This document shows, piece after piece, positions 1 to 12,905 of a DNA stretch of 64,000 nt. Below the pieces are notes generated by a model. The model saw nothing but the letters and a program-made list of their open reading frames with translations. It was not told the DNA's origin and did not search any database. The position numbers and the translations under genes are program-made. Each line of letters starts with the position of its first letter. Within the stretch, counting starts at the first letter, position 1. This stretch comes from Stereum hirsutum FP-91666 SS1 (taxonomy: Eukaryota; Basidiomycota; Agaricomycetes; Russulales; Stereaceae), in NCBI RefSeq assembly GCF_000264905.1, contig NW_006763144.1, positions 124,001 through 188,000 on the forward strand, read 5' to 3'.

Positions 1-23
1 TAGCTCACTATTCTATTTTATAG

Positions 24-1970
24 GATCGCGCGTAAGTTTTTGGCGTCAGACCTGCGAGGCAGACTATACACAGAACTAACATTTTCCTCTGTAGAAATGT
101 AGGAAATGCGCGCGTTGCTGGACTACAAACGGATCTCAAGATGACTGACCATCAGTACTCAACGGCCTTGACTGTTACATAGTAAATCAAGTCACCTTCA
201 CCTCTCTGCCAACATTCCACATGACTCTTAGCTGACCTCATTATTTTTAGCGTACCCTACATCGTCATGGAGCTCCCTATGAATCTACTTATGAAACGTC
301 TTGGGGCGAATATCACTCTTCCGCTAATGGTCACTCTGTGGGGCATGGTCACAGCCTGTCAAGGTGCGTGTGTACATCTATCTATCTATTTTATAGACAT
401 ACTGACTCTCGAACAGGAGCTGTGAAGACTTACGGTGGTCTCTTGGCCTGCCGATTTTTCCTGGGAGCCTTGGAAGGTATTTGGATCAAATCAGGATTCC
501 TTCTCTGATCTTACTGGGATTGGAATGCAGGCGGTCTTTTCCCTGGTATTGTACTGTATCTTTCGACATTCTACAAGAGGCATGCCATGCAACTACGGTT
601 TTCATGCATGTATTCCATGACGTCTCTCGCTGGTGCTTTTTCTGGCCTGCTTGCGGCTGCTATAGAGAACATGGACGGGCTGCGTGGTCTTCGAGGATGG
701 GCTTGGATTTTCGTTCTGGTGGGCGTCTCTTTACAATTCTTGGTCATATTTTGCGACATTTGTGGAACTTTTTAACTGACTAAACTCATATTCATAGGAG
801 GGCCTTTTTACTGCCTGCGTTGGTGTCGTCGGATTCTTCATAATGCCAGCAACTCCCGCCGACATGCCTTTCCTCAGTGAGGTCGAGAAGAGTACGTATA
901 TCGAGAGTTTGGCAGCAGATTGGAGTGGCGATGCGTACGAGGAGGAATTCAGTTGGTCAGAAGTGTGGAGCGTCTTCGTCGATGCGCCGCAGATATTGCT
1001 AGGTTGTCTTCCTCTTTTCTTCAACGGTGTAACGGTGAGTACACATTTCTGGGGAAAATCTTACCATGCAATTTCTGATGTTGTGTCAGCTCTTTGGTCT
1101 CGCAAACTTGTGAGAACCAACTTATAACAGATCTTGACCACGGCTCCGTACTGAAGTTATTCTCTCTAGTACTCCGACGATCGTCAGTGCGCTCGGATTC
1201 TCTACGACTCGCACCCAACTTTTGACTGTTCGTATCTGCGAACCATTTGTATCACCTTGATGATACTCAGGATCATCTTCGCAGGTGCCGCCTTATGCAT
1301 GCGCTTTCGTCACCATGGTCATATGCTCCTACTTTTCAGACAAGTACAAGACACGCGGCCTCATGGCCGTCTTCGTTAGTCTCGTTGGTACCGTCGGCTT
1401 TGCGATATTCCTGGGTAAGCAGCAGCTCTACCTACGTACTCCGGTAATGAATTGTTCACTGACCGCGCCGCCTACGTGCAGGTACACCGAACAAACATGC
1501 GAACTACGGTGCCCTGTTCCTGCAGATAGTGGGAATATACTCGGCAGCGCCGTGTCTCAGCACTTGGCTCACGAACAACGCCCAACCTCATTACAGAAGG
1601 GCGACGGCTGTAGCCCTAGCATTCATGAGCACGAACGTCGGAGGTGAACATATTTCTAGGTTCAGCAATGTATACTCTGCAATGACATTACTGATGCTCG
1701 ACTTGAATAGGCATTCTCTCTACATGGATCTTTATCGACCCGCCTCGATTCCACATTGCCACCTCCATCAATCTCGCCTTTGCGCTGGGCATGGCCGTTG
1801 TGTCCGCTTCCCTCGTCTTATACCTGACGAGGAAGAATCATATGAAGCGCGCAATGGTCACGACGCTCATGAACGAGAAAGGTTTAGGTAGAGGGGAAGG
1901 AGAGTGGGATAGTGACCAGGAGAGGCGCCGTCTTGGGGATCGTCATCCGAGGTTTGAGTACACGTTGTGA
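24..1970 (+). CDS. MFS transporter, allantoate permease (Dal5-like) family, 5' partial
   Basis: Major facilitator protein that probably imports a small organic anion or vitamin at the plasma membrane. The gene enters the window without its start. The first visible exon (24-31) and the next (95-181) splice to DRANVGNAR, the loop after helix 1 in the anion:cation symporter family. It continues through ELPMNLLMKRLG, RFFLGALEGGLFPG, the cytoplasmic loop with MPATPADMPFLSE, the second half (NGVTLFGLANFTPTIVSALGF) and a final hydrophobic segment ending KNHMKRAM. The tail is hydrophilic and ends FEYTL-stop at 1968-1970. All joins are GT-AG and keep frame, so the gene looks intact apart from the missing N-terminus. 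The family (Dal5, Tna1, Vht1, Seo1) is clear; the substrate cannot be told. The next gene, on the same strand, is 1.6 kb away. Confidence 0.9.
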
Positions 1971-3604
1971 GGATGTTACTCTAGTGTCTTACACTTTCTA
2001 TATTTCCTCTCTATCTCACGATTCTTCTACGCATAGTCCTTTTTGTGTGTCTGTATGAAGCCTCTGTGGGCGTAATGATAAACAATTAGACACTGAGAAT
2101 CTCGCAAGACCGTATACCGACATACACACGTCGCACTCATCCAGTCGACTACTGTATTGAAATAGGTTCTCTTACGCATCCCAATTGCAGCATCGCGCGA
2201 AGAACCGACCATGCTTTGTCAGGATGATGTGGTGGGGTAAGTACGTTGTTTTTTCAAGAACGTCGAAATTACTAGTTGAATTCAATAGATGTTATCTGCA
2301 GCCTGAAAACCGAGAGGTTCTATGAGCTTCAAATTGGCTGCTTGAGAGCTCGTAAACTTCAATTTTTTTTTCATAGTGCGCTTCGAACCCTCGGTAAGTG
2401 CCAGACGCAGGCCAAATGGAGTCGATCAGCCAATCACGGCTGGCCTGCACTTTCCCCTTCGAACTGAAATTTTAGTTAAAATTCTCACTTTTACAGTTCG
2501 CTTGCGTGGCCTTGCAACTCAAAAGTCTACTTTTCAGGCTGCAGATAACGTCTAATGCTGCGACGATTCAATTAAAACCTCTTAAAACCTCTATCTATTA
2601 ATTGTTCACATCTCATAATTTTTGTTAGTGGTGTGAGCAACTCCCTAGCACTATTAAATAAAGAATGCGCGACAGGTGAAAGGCGTTGAAATCAGAAAGG
2701 CCCGTAAATATGGACCGTGCGGGTGCGCCACATGCTGACGTAACGTATTCCCCCGAGTGCCACACCTCCCTTTCTCTAGGCCAGCTCCCACTTTTCTCCT
2801 TCGTCCATCATCTTCCTGCGAATCCTCTCCTTGGTCTCTTCTTCTCTGCTTCCAATTCTTTTCAGTTTACTTAGGACCGCAACTGAGTCGCATCAGTACG
2901 GTGGCGTAGTGCTTAAGAGGGTTTTGGGCTTTTCTTAGCGACACCTGTGACCCCTTGAAGCATCTCCACGACCCCGAAAGGTCCAACCGTTTCTCTTACC
3001 CACCATCTCAAGCGATAGTACCCGGATACCCGCATGTACCATTACTCGTGACTGTCGCAAGCTTCCCATGATGCCATCGTTCTCAGATCTATGATATCTC
3101 TTGAAAGTTTCTCGCTTCCGTGCTCCTCTTACCTTCAATCTCAGCTCTGTACTCCCGCTGGCAGCGTTGGAAGTGCTTCCATTGATTGTGACTCTGGAGA
3201 ATATATCACCTGCTCGGGATACCCCATAGTACTGAGCTGGTTCTCAGCCCTCCAACAGCCCTTACTTCCCGTGAGTCATGCTCTTAGTACAGGCTGGCTG
3301 TCTGATAATCTATGGTAGACTGCACCATGACGGTCGGACAGACCAAGTTTATCTCAGCATCCATATCCGAGAAGAAAATGTTGACCAACTTTAGAACAAA
3401 AGGCGCTGGGAATGGCGCTGGCCGTGCGCCCGTATCATAGAAGAACTTTCAGTTTCGAGATCTTGAGTTAGGGTGGTCACAGACGCAGCCGCTGGACCAC
3501 CCTGACCGTGTTTGATGAATTATTAAAACCATACTTATAAGTGTTCTTGCCTCAGAGCTCGAACCCAACAGTGTTTCTCGTACCTCCTACCGTACCCATC
3601 AGCC
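1971..3604. other. intergenic region with one MITE-like element
   Basis: No gene is supported here. It holds the inverted-repeat element at 2286-2554. A TATA-like TTATAA lies near 3535, about 70 bases before the oxygenase start. Confidence 0.5.
2286..2554. repeat. MITE-like element with terminal inverted repeats and TA flanks
   Basis: The ends read TA-GATGTTATCTGCAGCCTGAAAA on the left and the reverse complement of GACGTTATCTGCAGCCTGAAAA followed by TA on the right: about 22 bp with one mismatch. A second inverted pair lies inside (GCAGGCCA near 2409, TGGCCTGC near 2441). The size, the TA duplication and the lack of coding sequence fit a Tc1/mariner-type miniature element. No transposase with matching ends is present in this window. 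Confidence 0.6.
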
Positions 3605-4958
3605 ATGCCTGCACTAGCTTTCCCGCCATTTCCAGACGATGTACCTACCGTGCCACTGCTCATCATCGACTACAGCCTTATCAAGGTCAAAGACGCGAAT
3701 GAGATCGACAGGCTCTGGGAGGCTGCCACTAAGCTTGGTTTCTGGTACCTCAAGAACCATGGCGTGGAGGACGAGGTCAACGGCATGTTTGACATGTGCG
3801 CAGAGACCATGAGCCTGCCACTCGAGGAGAAGATGAAATACGAACAAGGAGACGAAGGGAACTCCTACGGGTAAGCATTCACGGTTTCCAGTTCTTACCG
3901 AAGAGCCTGCTCATGACTCTCCTTTTCGCTATAGGTACAAGTATGCTGGTGCTAACGCGACTGATGAGAAAGGCACTCTCGACCGTGTCGAATTCATCAT
4001 CGTAGCAGAAGACGACGCGTTATCCTATCCTACTCCTGTTCATCGCACGTATCCATCGACCGTCAATGCGCGCATGGAGAGCACGATCAGACCATTCACC
4101 CAGAAGTCTATGGAGGTCAACCTCACTCTTATCGATGTTCTCAACGACAAGTTGGGGCTGCCACAGGGCGAACTCGCGAAGAGGCATATTAATCAGGAGG
4201 TGAAAGGAGGCGAATCACGATGCACAAAAAGCCCTAAACATCAAGTGATCTCTGAGGAAAGCGCTGTCCTCGGTGCGCACACCGACTTCGGTTCTTTGGT
4301 GAGTGCGTCTCTGTCTTAATATTCCCCTCGTACCAATAGCATACCCGCTCACGGAGGATTTATAGACTTTCTTGCACAATCGTCTCGGTGGTCTTCAGGT
4401 TCTCCCTCCTGGAGCCAACGAATGGAAATACGTCAAGGTAAGCCCCCAGTGCCTCCGACTACTATTACGGATATTTGATATTAAAAGCAACGACGCTAGC
4501 CTATCCCGAACCATGCCGTCTGCAATGTCGCCGATGGTTTGACAATCTTCAGTGGTGGTATCCTCCGCTCGAACCTGCACCGCGTCATGCCTCCCCCTGG
4601 TGCCCAAGCGGCTTTCGAGCGCTGGTCTTGCGGTTTCTTCACCCGCCCAGGCAGCTCTGTCGTTCTCTCTGCGTTGACGGACGAGAGCGAGATGATCAAA
4701 GAGGCGGTGGAAAAGGCTACGCCGGAGGTCAAGGCAACATTCAACACAGGCGTTACCTCCGGGGACTGGTTCAGACGGAGAATCAAGAATCACAGGATTA
4801 AAAACAGAAAGGTCAGAATTAGTACATGCTTTCCTTCTGGGATTGTCGACTCCTAAAGTTTACTTTCCGCTGATGTTCTGGCTTGTTAGGGACCGGAGAC
4901 GTGGGAGGACAGCCGTGGGACCGAGCACCGCGGTGACATCGTTTCTGCTACCGCGTAG
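3605..4958 (+). CDS. 2-oxoglutarate/Fe(II)-dependent dioxygenase, isopenicillin-N-synthase-like
   Basis: Five exons (3605-3870, 3935-4298, 4366-4437, 4500-4811, 4890-4958) give a 360-residue protein, the usual size for the family. The N-terminal DIOX_N domain carries VPLLIIDYSLI and LGFWYLKNHGV. The catalytic double-stranded beta-helix carries the iron ligands of HTDFGSLTFLHN and the distal His of SNLHRVMPPPG, with an Arg about 12 residues later for 2-oxoglutarate. It should be a soluble oxygenase acting on a small molecule. Related fungal enzymes hydroxylate or desaturate secondary metabolites, gibberellin-like compounds or flavonoids, but the substrate cannot be inferred. It is convergent with the phenylalanine ammonia-lyase gene across 2 kb. 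The start is the first Met before the conserved DIOX_N segment. Confidence 0.9.
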
Positions 4959-6947
4959 TGATCATGATTCTCGAAACTTTTGCACTCGTTGTAGAGCACT
5001 AACGAGAGATTTTGTATCTCACGCCATTCCATGTGATCAATGTACTACGTACAATATTGATCCTCATAGCGATATCGCGGACTATCAGTACTTGTGTCAT
5101 CCAGTCCAAGCTCTTCGATGAATGATTTCCAACACCCGTGAACGAATCTGACTACAATGGTCTTTCTTTGTGTAACCTGAAGGTTATTAGCTCAGCAAAT
5201 GGTTGTGCAAGTTCCTCGTATGTTTACTCCTATCATTTGCATCAGAAGCGCGGTGACGGTCATCTCCGACTTTATCACGACAAGAAGCTCCCCTCACTCC
5301 TCTCATGTTTCACAGCTCATCCTCGATACTACGTATGCCATTGCAGTGAGTGGTAGCTGATCAATCGATCAATGTGCGTCGTCCAGGATGAGAATGGTCC
5401 CGGGAGACGGAGCCAGACTTCTCTGTCGACGCGGTGAGCTGCGACCTCACCTCGAGTACCATCAGTGGGTGGTCCGATTTATTCCTGGCCTTTCTTCCGA
5501 TCTCCACTCAGTTCGAATCTAGGAATCTATGTTGCGGCTGCTGTAACACCCATAATGGCCACATATCCGGCCTAGGATCCGCAGAAAAGCCGTTTCCCCA
5601 TTCGGATCGCCGTTGTCCCTTGTGGCGTTCATCAAGCGTGCATGCAGGCTTGGAGGTACGTCTATTATTCCAGGAAGTCCTTCCTCTTAGAGCCGAAACG
5701 TATCACTGCTGTTCATAACACTTCCCATGAGCGCATTGCGTCTATCCTTGTATGTCGATGTCAACTCACAGCTACGCCGTGGTCTTCGACCACTTTTGAT
5801 GCGTGAGGGGTCTATCCTCCCCTGGAATGCCATTCGAGCGTATGCTTGAAGATGGCTTCGATTTTCATCTCATGCTATTCTTCTCTTTGGTGTCCCTGCG
5901 GTGCCGTTTGGTTGAGTAGTGTAAGTATTATTGCTAGGCACTCTCAGGACTCGGACGAAGCAACCTCTTCCTAGCCGCCTGTGTCCTGGCGTGTGCAAAC
6001 TGGTGTGATATAATTGAATCCCACATCAGAATTCCATCCACAGTGAGATCATGGGCTTTAGGACAGACTTGGCACTCCGACAAAATTCATTCGCACGTAT
6101 TGAGCCGCTCGCCACAATGCGACTTGACGAAGGGAGACCAGGACTCGAGCTACCTTTCTATATTTCACTATCTGTGATTCAGCTCTCTCCATTCATTGGT
6201 CGAGGAAAGGAGGATTATGAACGTCAAGCCTTCCATTTTGATGACGAATGCACAGTCCAGCACTTGACTAGACATTGTGTTGCCATTCATGCACCATCTT
6301 TTACTAACGACATATAGTATCAACTTCTGACGCTGAGCTGGTACCGTGGTATCATATGATCCTTACTGGACAGACGTCTTCATTGCTAGCGTCGCTATTG
6401 TTATAAAAATAAAGAGGTGGTGTATACCCCCAATAACGTTGAAGGTTTGACACAAACGTGGTCCGTGAAGCCCGTAAGAAATAATTGGCTGAACAATTAC
6501 GATCTTCCATGAGAATTGAACAATTTACGTTGCCTTCCATGTCTCTTTCGCGAATTGATATCAGATAGATCTCACCAGATATAGACAGTCGGCGATAGTG
6601 GCTGATGCACTATGATTTTATGGTGTCTTGTTCACGAGGAAGAAGATTGGGAAACGTCCACAGTTCACCGTGTAAGGCTTGTTATAGTGATCCCATTCCG
6701 TCCAGTGACCGTGCAACCCATTTAAGACCACGTTTATATCAGGTCACCCTCGGGGGCGTGGTGGTTCAGTGCCTCTATGCGGACACCGACAACCATGGAG
6801 TATGCGGGCGCTGGGATGCTATAAGAAATATACACGTTCGTGAAGTCTGTTACCCCCGGGAAAGAAGTGATAAGGAAAAGAAGGAACAAAAGCATAGAAC
6901 TTCTAATTGTAGGCGTCTGCTCCGTTATTCTCATCTACTAGATACCA
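4959..6947. other. 2-kb intergenic region without a supported gene
   Basis: Short open frames occur on both strands. None joins through plausible introns into a recognisable protein. A decayed gene around 5140-5720 is possible but could not be shown. Confidence 0.4.
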
Positions 6948-9514
6948 TCAGAACATATTCACTATCACTCCGCGCGTCGTCCCATCTCGTATTGCCTGAA
7001 ACGTCTCATGAGAAGGATTCCGTGAATGCTATGACGGCTTCTAACATACCTCATGAATCCGAGAAATGTTCTCTCCCGTGCTGACCGCTTGAACGCCCAG
7101 TCCTTCAGAGAAGCCTCCTAGATTTTCGATGCCGTGCATCTTGATACCAAGGGTGTTACGCACAAACTCGTAGAGAGGTCGAGTGTTCTTGAGGTATGGA
7201 CTGGCAGGCGCAGGTCCGCGCCCGTTTCGCAAGAACGCAGAGCGAAGAGAATCAAGGCTCTTAGATGCACGCAAAGCGAATGAATCGCGGAAACCGGTGA
7301 TAGCTGAAAGGATGTTTCCCGCGGGGGAATTGCTGTGGGTTGAGATGAAGTCGAGGAGAGTATCGACGGAAGAGCTGGCGACTTGTTTCATGCGTGGAAC
7401 GGCGTCCATCTTCGCCGTTTCGTCCAGAGACTTGCGGATCTTGGGCATGATAGTGGTCAAGAGACAGGTTATGTCGGCGGGGGCCAGGAGGGACGAGAAG
7501 TGGCGGTGGAGTTCTTCACGGACGATCCCGCCAACTTCGCTATAAAACTCGAACTGGAGGGCACGAAGGTCGAGAGCTATTTCCAGGCAGCTTAGAATCA
7601 ATCATGATTATATGCATAAGGAGCACATACCTTGGCATAGAAGATAGATGTAGCTGGCGGTGAGCATGGAGAGGACGTCCAGCGCGTTCACAGTCGCACG
7701 GGCTGAGATCAACGCTAGAGAACTGTGATGGCTAATTAGCAGAAGAACGAGACAGGTGGGTAGCTATGGCACGAACTTCACTGCCTGATTGTGCATCTCG
7801 GCGGACTGAACATGCGTGGAAACGGGCGATGCGAGGTACCCTAACTCGCTCACATACGACGCCATAGCGATATCTAGTCCCTTCCCGTGGTAGTCAAGAG
7901 ACGGATCCGTCGCTGCCAGTGATGGCGGTAAACCTCTGTTCATAGCCGGATTACAGAGCTCTGTCGACTGCGAGAAGAGTAACTTCCCAATGTTCTGCAA
8001 AGCCATACGAGTCTTCTCCATGGAATTGGTGACAGCCATCGCCTGGAAGTTTCCTCCGTTGTATACCTTCTGCGTATCAGCATCTACAAGGGGGTTGTCT
8101 GTCGCTACATGGTATGCCGCGAGTGAATAAAATATTAGAGCGATCGGTAAGACTGGTACGCACTTGAGTTACACTCCACAGACACTGTCTCTACCGCAGC
8201 AAGGATATCTTCAATCTGAGGTCCTAAAAACTGGGGTGCGGTCCTCAGGGGGTAGCGATCTTGGCGAAGTTCGCCAGCATCTTCGTAGATGGTATGTTCC
8301 GCTTCATCTCCTCGAGCGAATCGGCTGCCTTCTAGCAGACCCCATATCACTCGTGCGGCTTGCACCTGTGCATATCATTAGTCGGATCTTTGAGCTGATG
8401 TATGAGGATGCTGAACTTACCTGGCCAGGGTGAGGCCGCGCGACCTCGTGAATGAAGGGGTCGTAGTTCTGTCGCTCACCAAGTAAGGCTTCGGTGCCCA
8501 TGGCCGTGCAGACTTGGGAGAGTATGGCCAGATGTACCGCATCGTGGAGACATAAAGCGGCGAGGGCGGCTGAGAAAGCGGTTCCGTTCACGATGGAAAG
8601 GTGTTCCTTGGGCTGCAACTTGATCGTACCGAGTCCATGCTTATTGAGTGCTTCAGAAGCCGAGACGATATTTCTGTAGCCATGCGTCACAGGACCGTCG
8701 AACACGAAGAGAGATGGGTTTCCGGTAAGCGCTCCAGCTATGTACGACAAGGGCGCCAAATCTAGACAATAATGTCTTTCAGTCTATAAATAGACATTGC
8801 TTGACTTGACGCAGTCTTACCTCCCGAAGCAGAGATACTCGCCCTGATTGGGACCAAAGGGACGATATTGGCGGTGAGCATTTCCTTCAATTTATCTATC
8901 GTTTCCCAGCGCACGCCAGAGTGTCCACGTATCAAGGAGTTGATGCGCACCAAGATGGCTGCACGCACCCATGATTCGGGCATGCACGTCGAAGCGAGAG
9001 GATCGACCAGAGGTAGGATGGATTTCAAGGGGGTCGATGTAGGAAGCACACCGGCATTGAGTGTCTGCAACAAAGCATACCCGAGGGCCTCGAAGTTGCT
9101 AGTGCGGGTATCAGCTGTTCAAGTCCGAGATTAGTACTGGATTATGCACTGTATACAGTAGGAAACATAATACCACTTCCTCCAAAGCCCGTGCTTACGC
9201 CATATACACTTTTCTTATCGTTTATAGACTGGTCTATGATTTCGCGAGAGCGTGCCACGGGGTTGACGACGTCCGGGCTGTCGTCGAGTGACACAGAGAT
9301 CAGATGGCGGGCTGTTGCCACTATAGCTGCGATAGAGAGATGTTGGCCATCGATGGCAATAGGCCTTTCTTCCCTAAGATTCAGTAAAAACTTATTCAAC
9401 CTCAGCTGAAGGACTTGGGAGATTTATAAGGACGCACATGTAACCCTCGAACTCTTGATACTGCCTGATGAATGTCGACAACAAGTCATTGTGTCGGTGC
9501 TTTGCCATCAACAT
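6948..9514 (-). CDS. PAL: phenylalanine ammonia-lyase (PAL/HAL superfamily)
   Basis: Non-oxidative deamination of L-Phe (possibly L-Tyr) to cinnamate plus ammonia; a cytosolic homotetramer. The Ala-Ser-Gly triad that forms the MIO prosthetic group is in [16 protein letters not shown]. Other family motifs are [10 protein letters not shown] (catalytic Tyr loop), [46 protein letters not shown] and [18 protein letters not shown]. The C-terminus splices to [20 protein letters not shown]. About eight exons join in frame with GT-AG introns, and the length is roughly 700 residues as in other fungal PALs. The chosen Met (9514) gives [15 protein letters not shown] and lies about 110 bases downstream of TATATAT; an in-frame Met at 9598 is an alternative. 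The position that sets Phe/Tyr preference reads LLQTLNAG, with Thr in place of the usual Phe or His (see findings). Confidence 0.95.
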
Positions 9515-9624
9515 GTTTGAGTTGCAGTAAGAGAAGTGTGTCGCCAATGAAGAGAAGTCAATGGCGTGGAGGCAATTATGGAGGTGCACGATCGTCACGA
9601 ATCACCTTGTGGGCCGACTTGAAT

Positions 9625-9631
9625 TATATAT
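9625..9631 (-). promoter_or_regulatory. probable TATA box of the PAL gene
   Basis: TATATAT lies about 111 bases upstream of the Met at 9514. A pyrimidine-rich stretch and a CAAACATG start context follow. This is the reason for preferring 9514 over the in-frame Met at 9598, which would sit at the expected transcription start. Confidence 0.4.
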
Positions 9632-11093
9632 GGCATCGCCGATGGCAATCTCGTTCCTCGCATAACATCGGAAACCGTATCATCTCCGTTTCATCAAGTG
9701 TTTCCAGCCAATGGGCGAAGATGAACGTCGAAGCGTTCGACCAATCTTTTTCTGTATCACTCTACGCGTGCTTTAACTTGGACGAACAATCATCCTCCAT
9801 GGGAGTTAACTACAGGGCTCACACACGAAGAGAGTTGACAAGAGTAGCAGCTCACGGCGGAACTGAGTGCATATTTAATATTCTGATCGAACGCACCTGA
9901 ATGAATAACGGTGTGTCAATTCCAGTTTAGGAGAGATGATATCGGGAGATCGAACGACTGCGCTCACTGCATCATGAACTGATACAACCACTAACATGGT
10001 GCGAAGCAAACAGATCAGCCAGAACCTCCGCCGATGTCGTGAATCAGTGGGACTTGTGATATGGAGGTGTCCATCAGAACACAGGTGGACAGCTGAAACA
10101 GATATTCGTCAGCCATAGAGAGAAGATTAGCTGAGTGCGCACCCGAATACAGCCACGACAGCATACAACACAGAATGAACCTTATGGAAAACAAACAGTC
10201 CACCATCGGAGACTGCTTCGATGCATGTAAGAGTACCTCCCTCCGATGAAAGGAAGGGTCGCCACTTTAGAGTTCGTCATGTTGCGTACTTCTTTTAACG
10301 CGTGGCGTGAGGGTAACTCGGACTCATACTACTCATCATAAACCGAGGAGAGAAGACAACCTCTACAATCTATCCTAGGCGCAGGGAACAACAGAAGTTT
10401 TGGTCATTCTGATTTACCGGACGCTCGCGTTCAAGACAAAACGATACTAACCCTGGACCCAGGATGAAGAAACGCCAGCTCTGATTGGTGTGAAATTGAA
10501 GCTCCAGTCGAAAGCTCAATACTTTCACCCTGATCATGTGCATGAGTACTTGAGCTTGAGTGCTTGCGGGGAGCCGCAGTGAGGTTTGCATGAAGTGTGT
10601 AAAGGTGTGGACCGACTAGTTGGCGTCCGAGATTTCGCGGTAACCTCCGAACTGGCAATGGCCGGTGTGGGTAGAGCGTGAGTTTGTGAATCACTTTCTC
10701 GTTCATACCTGTACGACAGGGACGATCCACAGCGGAGTCACTCAGAGCTGGCACGTCTAATCTCTCTTGATAGGTAGTCGTATCAGGCGATTCGAGCCGT
10801 GGATAGGGTGCTTAAGCTTCATACACCTTCATCCTTGTCAAAGGGCCCGCTGCCTGCCAGTGCCACGGGGAAGACATTCTGAGTATCACTCAACTAAATC
10901 GAGCACCCCCGAGTGGACTCGGAAGCCTTTGGGAGCTCATATCCGCGGCATGCCTCCACCTACTGCTTCTTCTCACTGCAGGATCAAGATCCACTGCATT
11001 TTATCGGCAAGCGACCCACATATATTTTACTTCGAGGCGCTTTCTCAATCATGTACCACACGAGTGCAACGCCTGCTCTGATACGTGAGCGCT
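9632..11093. other. intergenic region between divergent PAL and hydrolase genes
   Basis: No gene, repeat or RNA could be supported. It must contain both divergent promoters. Confidence 0.4.
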
Positions 11094-12572
11094 ATGGATG
11101 CCAGTGAGCAACCAGACCTCAAACATCAGGACTGGAAGCGGGAGAGATTCATCCTCCCTGTGGTGAACGCGAAGGGCTTGCCACTCAGGGTCGAAGTCGC
11201 CAGATATCTCCCCGGCACACCTTGTTGCACTCGATATGCAGATTCCACATCTATGAGGTCTAGGATTCTGCTCACTCATGCAGTAGGGTTCTGTGAGTTA
11301 GCTCCAATTTCGCCCTTTTCATATTGACTCGCTAACCACGCCCTGCGCAGCGAAGGAGCTATGGGAACCTATCATCACTCGCCTCTTTTCCCTTCAGGAC
11401 ACCGACAAATTCATTCGAAACAAGGGCCCTCGAGTACATATCCATGAGATATGGACCGTCGATTGTCCTAATCAGGGAAGAAGTGCAGCCCTGAACGACA
11501 ATGTGCTCCTGGACGGCGACCACATACTCAGTACGTTGCCTCGTTGACATCCTTTCGACGCATGTTTTGCTAACCACGACTGTGTCTAGCGTCTAATCAC
11601 TACGCGGATGCTATTCTTACTCTGATGACATCCGATGTTCTGCACCTCCACTCGAGGTCTTTGAACATACCCTTGATCGCTGTCGGGCACTCGTACGGGT
11701 CTACAGCTCTGTGCGGTTCTTGATATTCTTTCGTTTAATAATAAGGATGCTGATTATTTTGAAGCTCCCTTGCATACTCTCGGTCCCCCAGTCACCCCCT
11801 GTTTGAAAAACTGGTGATGATAGAGCCGCCGATGCTCAGTCGGGGTCTTCTGGACAAATATCCGGACTATATTCCACAACTCGTTGAGCGTACACGGAGA
11901 AGGAGGGACAAATGGATATCTCGGGGAAATGCCTACAGTTCCATGATTACTCGACAACCGTACAAAGGATGGGACGCTCAGGTTGTAAGAATATACGTGG
12001 TAAAGGCCCTCACTTCGCCGATCATTGTCTTCATCAACGAACACGATTTATGTAGGATCATTGCCTTCGTGATGCCCCGTCTATGCCCCATTTACCATCC
12101 GCGCTCAAGACGGTTACTTTATCCTGTGCTGTACCTCAAGAGATGGCATGCTACTCGCTTTCGGAGGGCTTTCAATGTCTCGACATACTCCCTTCCATTT
12201 GCGCCACTATCCCAGTTCATACCATCTTTGGAAGCATACGGGATTTGGCTCAGTGAGTTCATTCTTACTTCACTCGGTGCCGTATTTCTCTCCGACTTCG
12301 GTGCTGGATTTATTCACTGCTGTGATGTCCAACAACAGCCCAGAGATCCAAGCAAGCATCGTCGACGCCAAGCAAGGACGACGGATGGTGACCGTTACAA
12401 GTGTAGAACAAGGCGGACACTTTGTGCGTAATTTCACTACTTTCAGCAACGGGGATTCGTGCTGAATAAGTTACACGCACAGGTTCCGTTTCAGCGTCCT
12501 GAGTCTTGTGCGAAAGCGATATGGAACGCGCTGTGTGATCCCCGCGGTCCAAACAGAGCTCCTAAGTTATGA
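11094..12572 (+). CDS. alpha/beta hydrolase family protein
   Basis: A serine hydrolase fold reconstructed from about six exons. Order of motifs: N-terminal strands ILPVVNAKGLPLRVEVARY; ILLTHAVGFSKELWEPII (oxyanion-hole region); the nucleophile elbow LIAVGHSYGST with Ser in GHSYG; FEKLVMIEPPM after the elbow; a helical cap with ERTRRRRDKW and ITRQPYKGWD; IPVHTIFGSIRDLAHPE near the expected acid; and VEQGGHFVPFQRPESC with the catalytic His. All introns are GT-AG and keep frame. The one after GHSYGSTAL removes the least clear stretch, so that region may be mis-spliced by a few residues. The length is about 350 residues with no signal peptide, so it is probably cytosolic. The family includes esterases and epoxide-hydrolase-like enzymes of fungal secondary metabolism; the substrate is unknown. 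It is transcribed away from PAL. Confidence 0.82.
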
Positions 12573-12905
12573 GCACAAGTCGATAGCTAGCGGTTGCGTT
12601 TGATCGATGGACCCAGGAGGAGTGCAAATAAGAGAAATGGAACGATGTAGAGTACAGAACTTTATATGTGGTTGGCAGTCGAGACGCGACGGAGTGGTTG
12701 GCAATAGCACGATGCTGTACTCCCCGCAGACTCGCTCAAAGCCTGGAAATATGGCTCTCACGTCTGGAAGAGCTATCCAAAAGCAAACATATAGGGCTGC
12801 CCTCTTATGTACTGTTCATTCTCGTGGAGTATGACAGCCCATACTTAGTCGCAATAAGTGCAGTCTCCAGAAACACTCGAAACAGGCAAACCGAGAAATG
12901 ATATA
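12573..12905. other. short convergent intergenic region
   Basis: This 333-bp spacer lies between convergent genes. Nothing beyond presumed 3' ends was seen. Confidence 0.4.

Noticed and set aside
2900..2920. GGTGGCGTAGTGCTTAAGAGG, like a tRNA A box
   Set aside because: No B box (GGTTCRANNCC) follows at a suitable distance and no cloverleaf could be drawn.
5138..5718. Possible decayed membrane-protein gene
   Set aside because: Hydrophobic fragments occur, but no consistent frame or family motif could be followed.
3605..12572. Oxygenase + PAL + hydrolase as a biosynthetic gene cluster
   Set aside because: No polyketide, peptide or terpene backbone gene and no cluster regulator is present, and orientations are mixed. 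Proximity alone is not enough.
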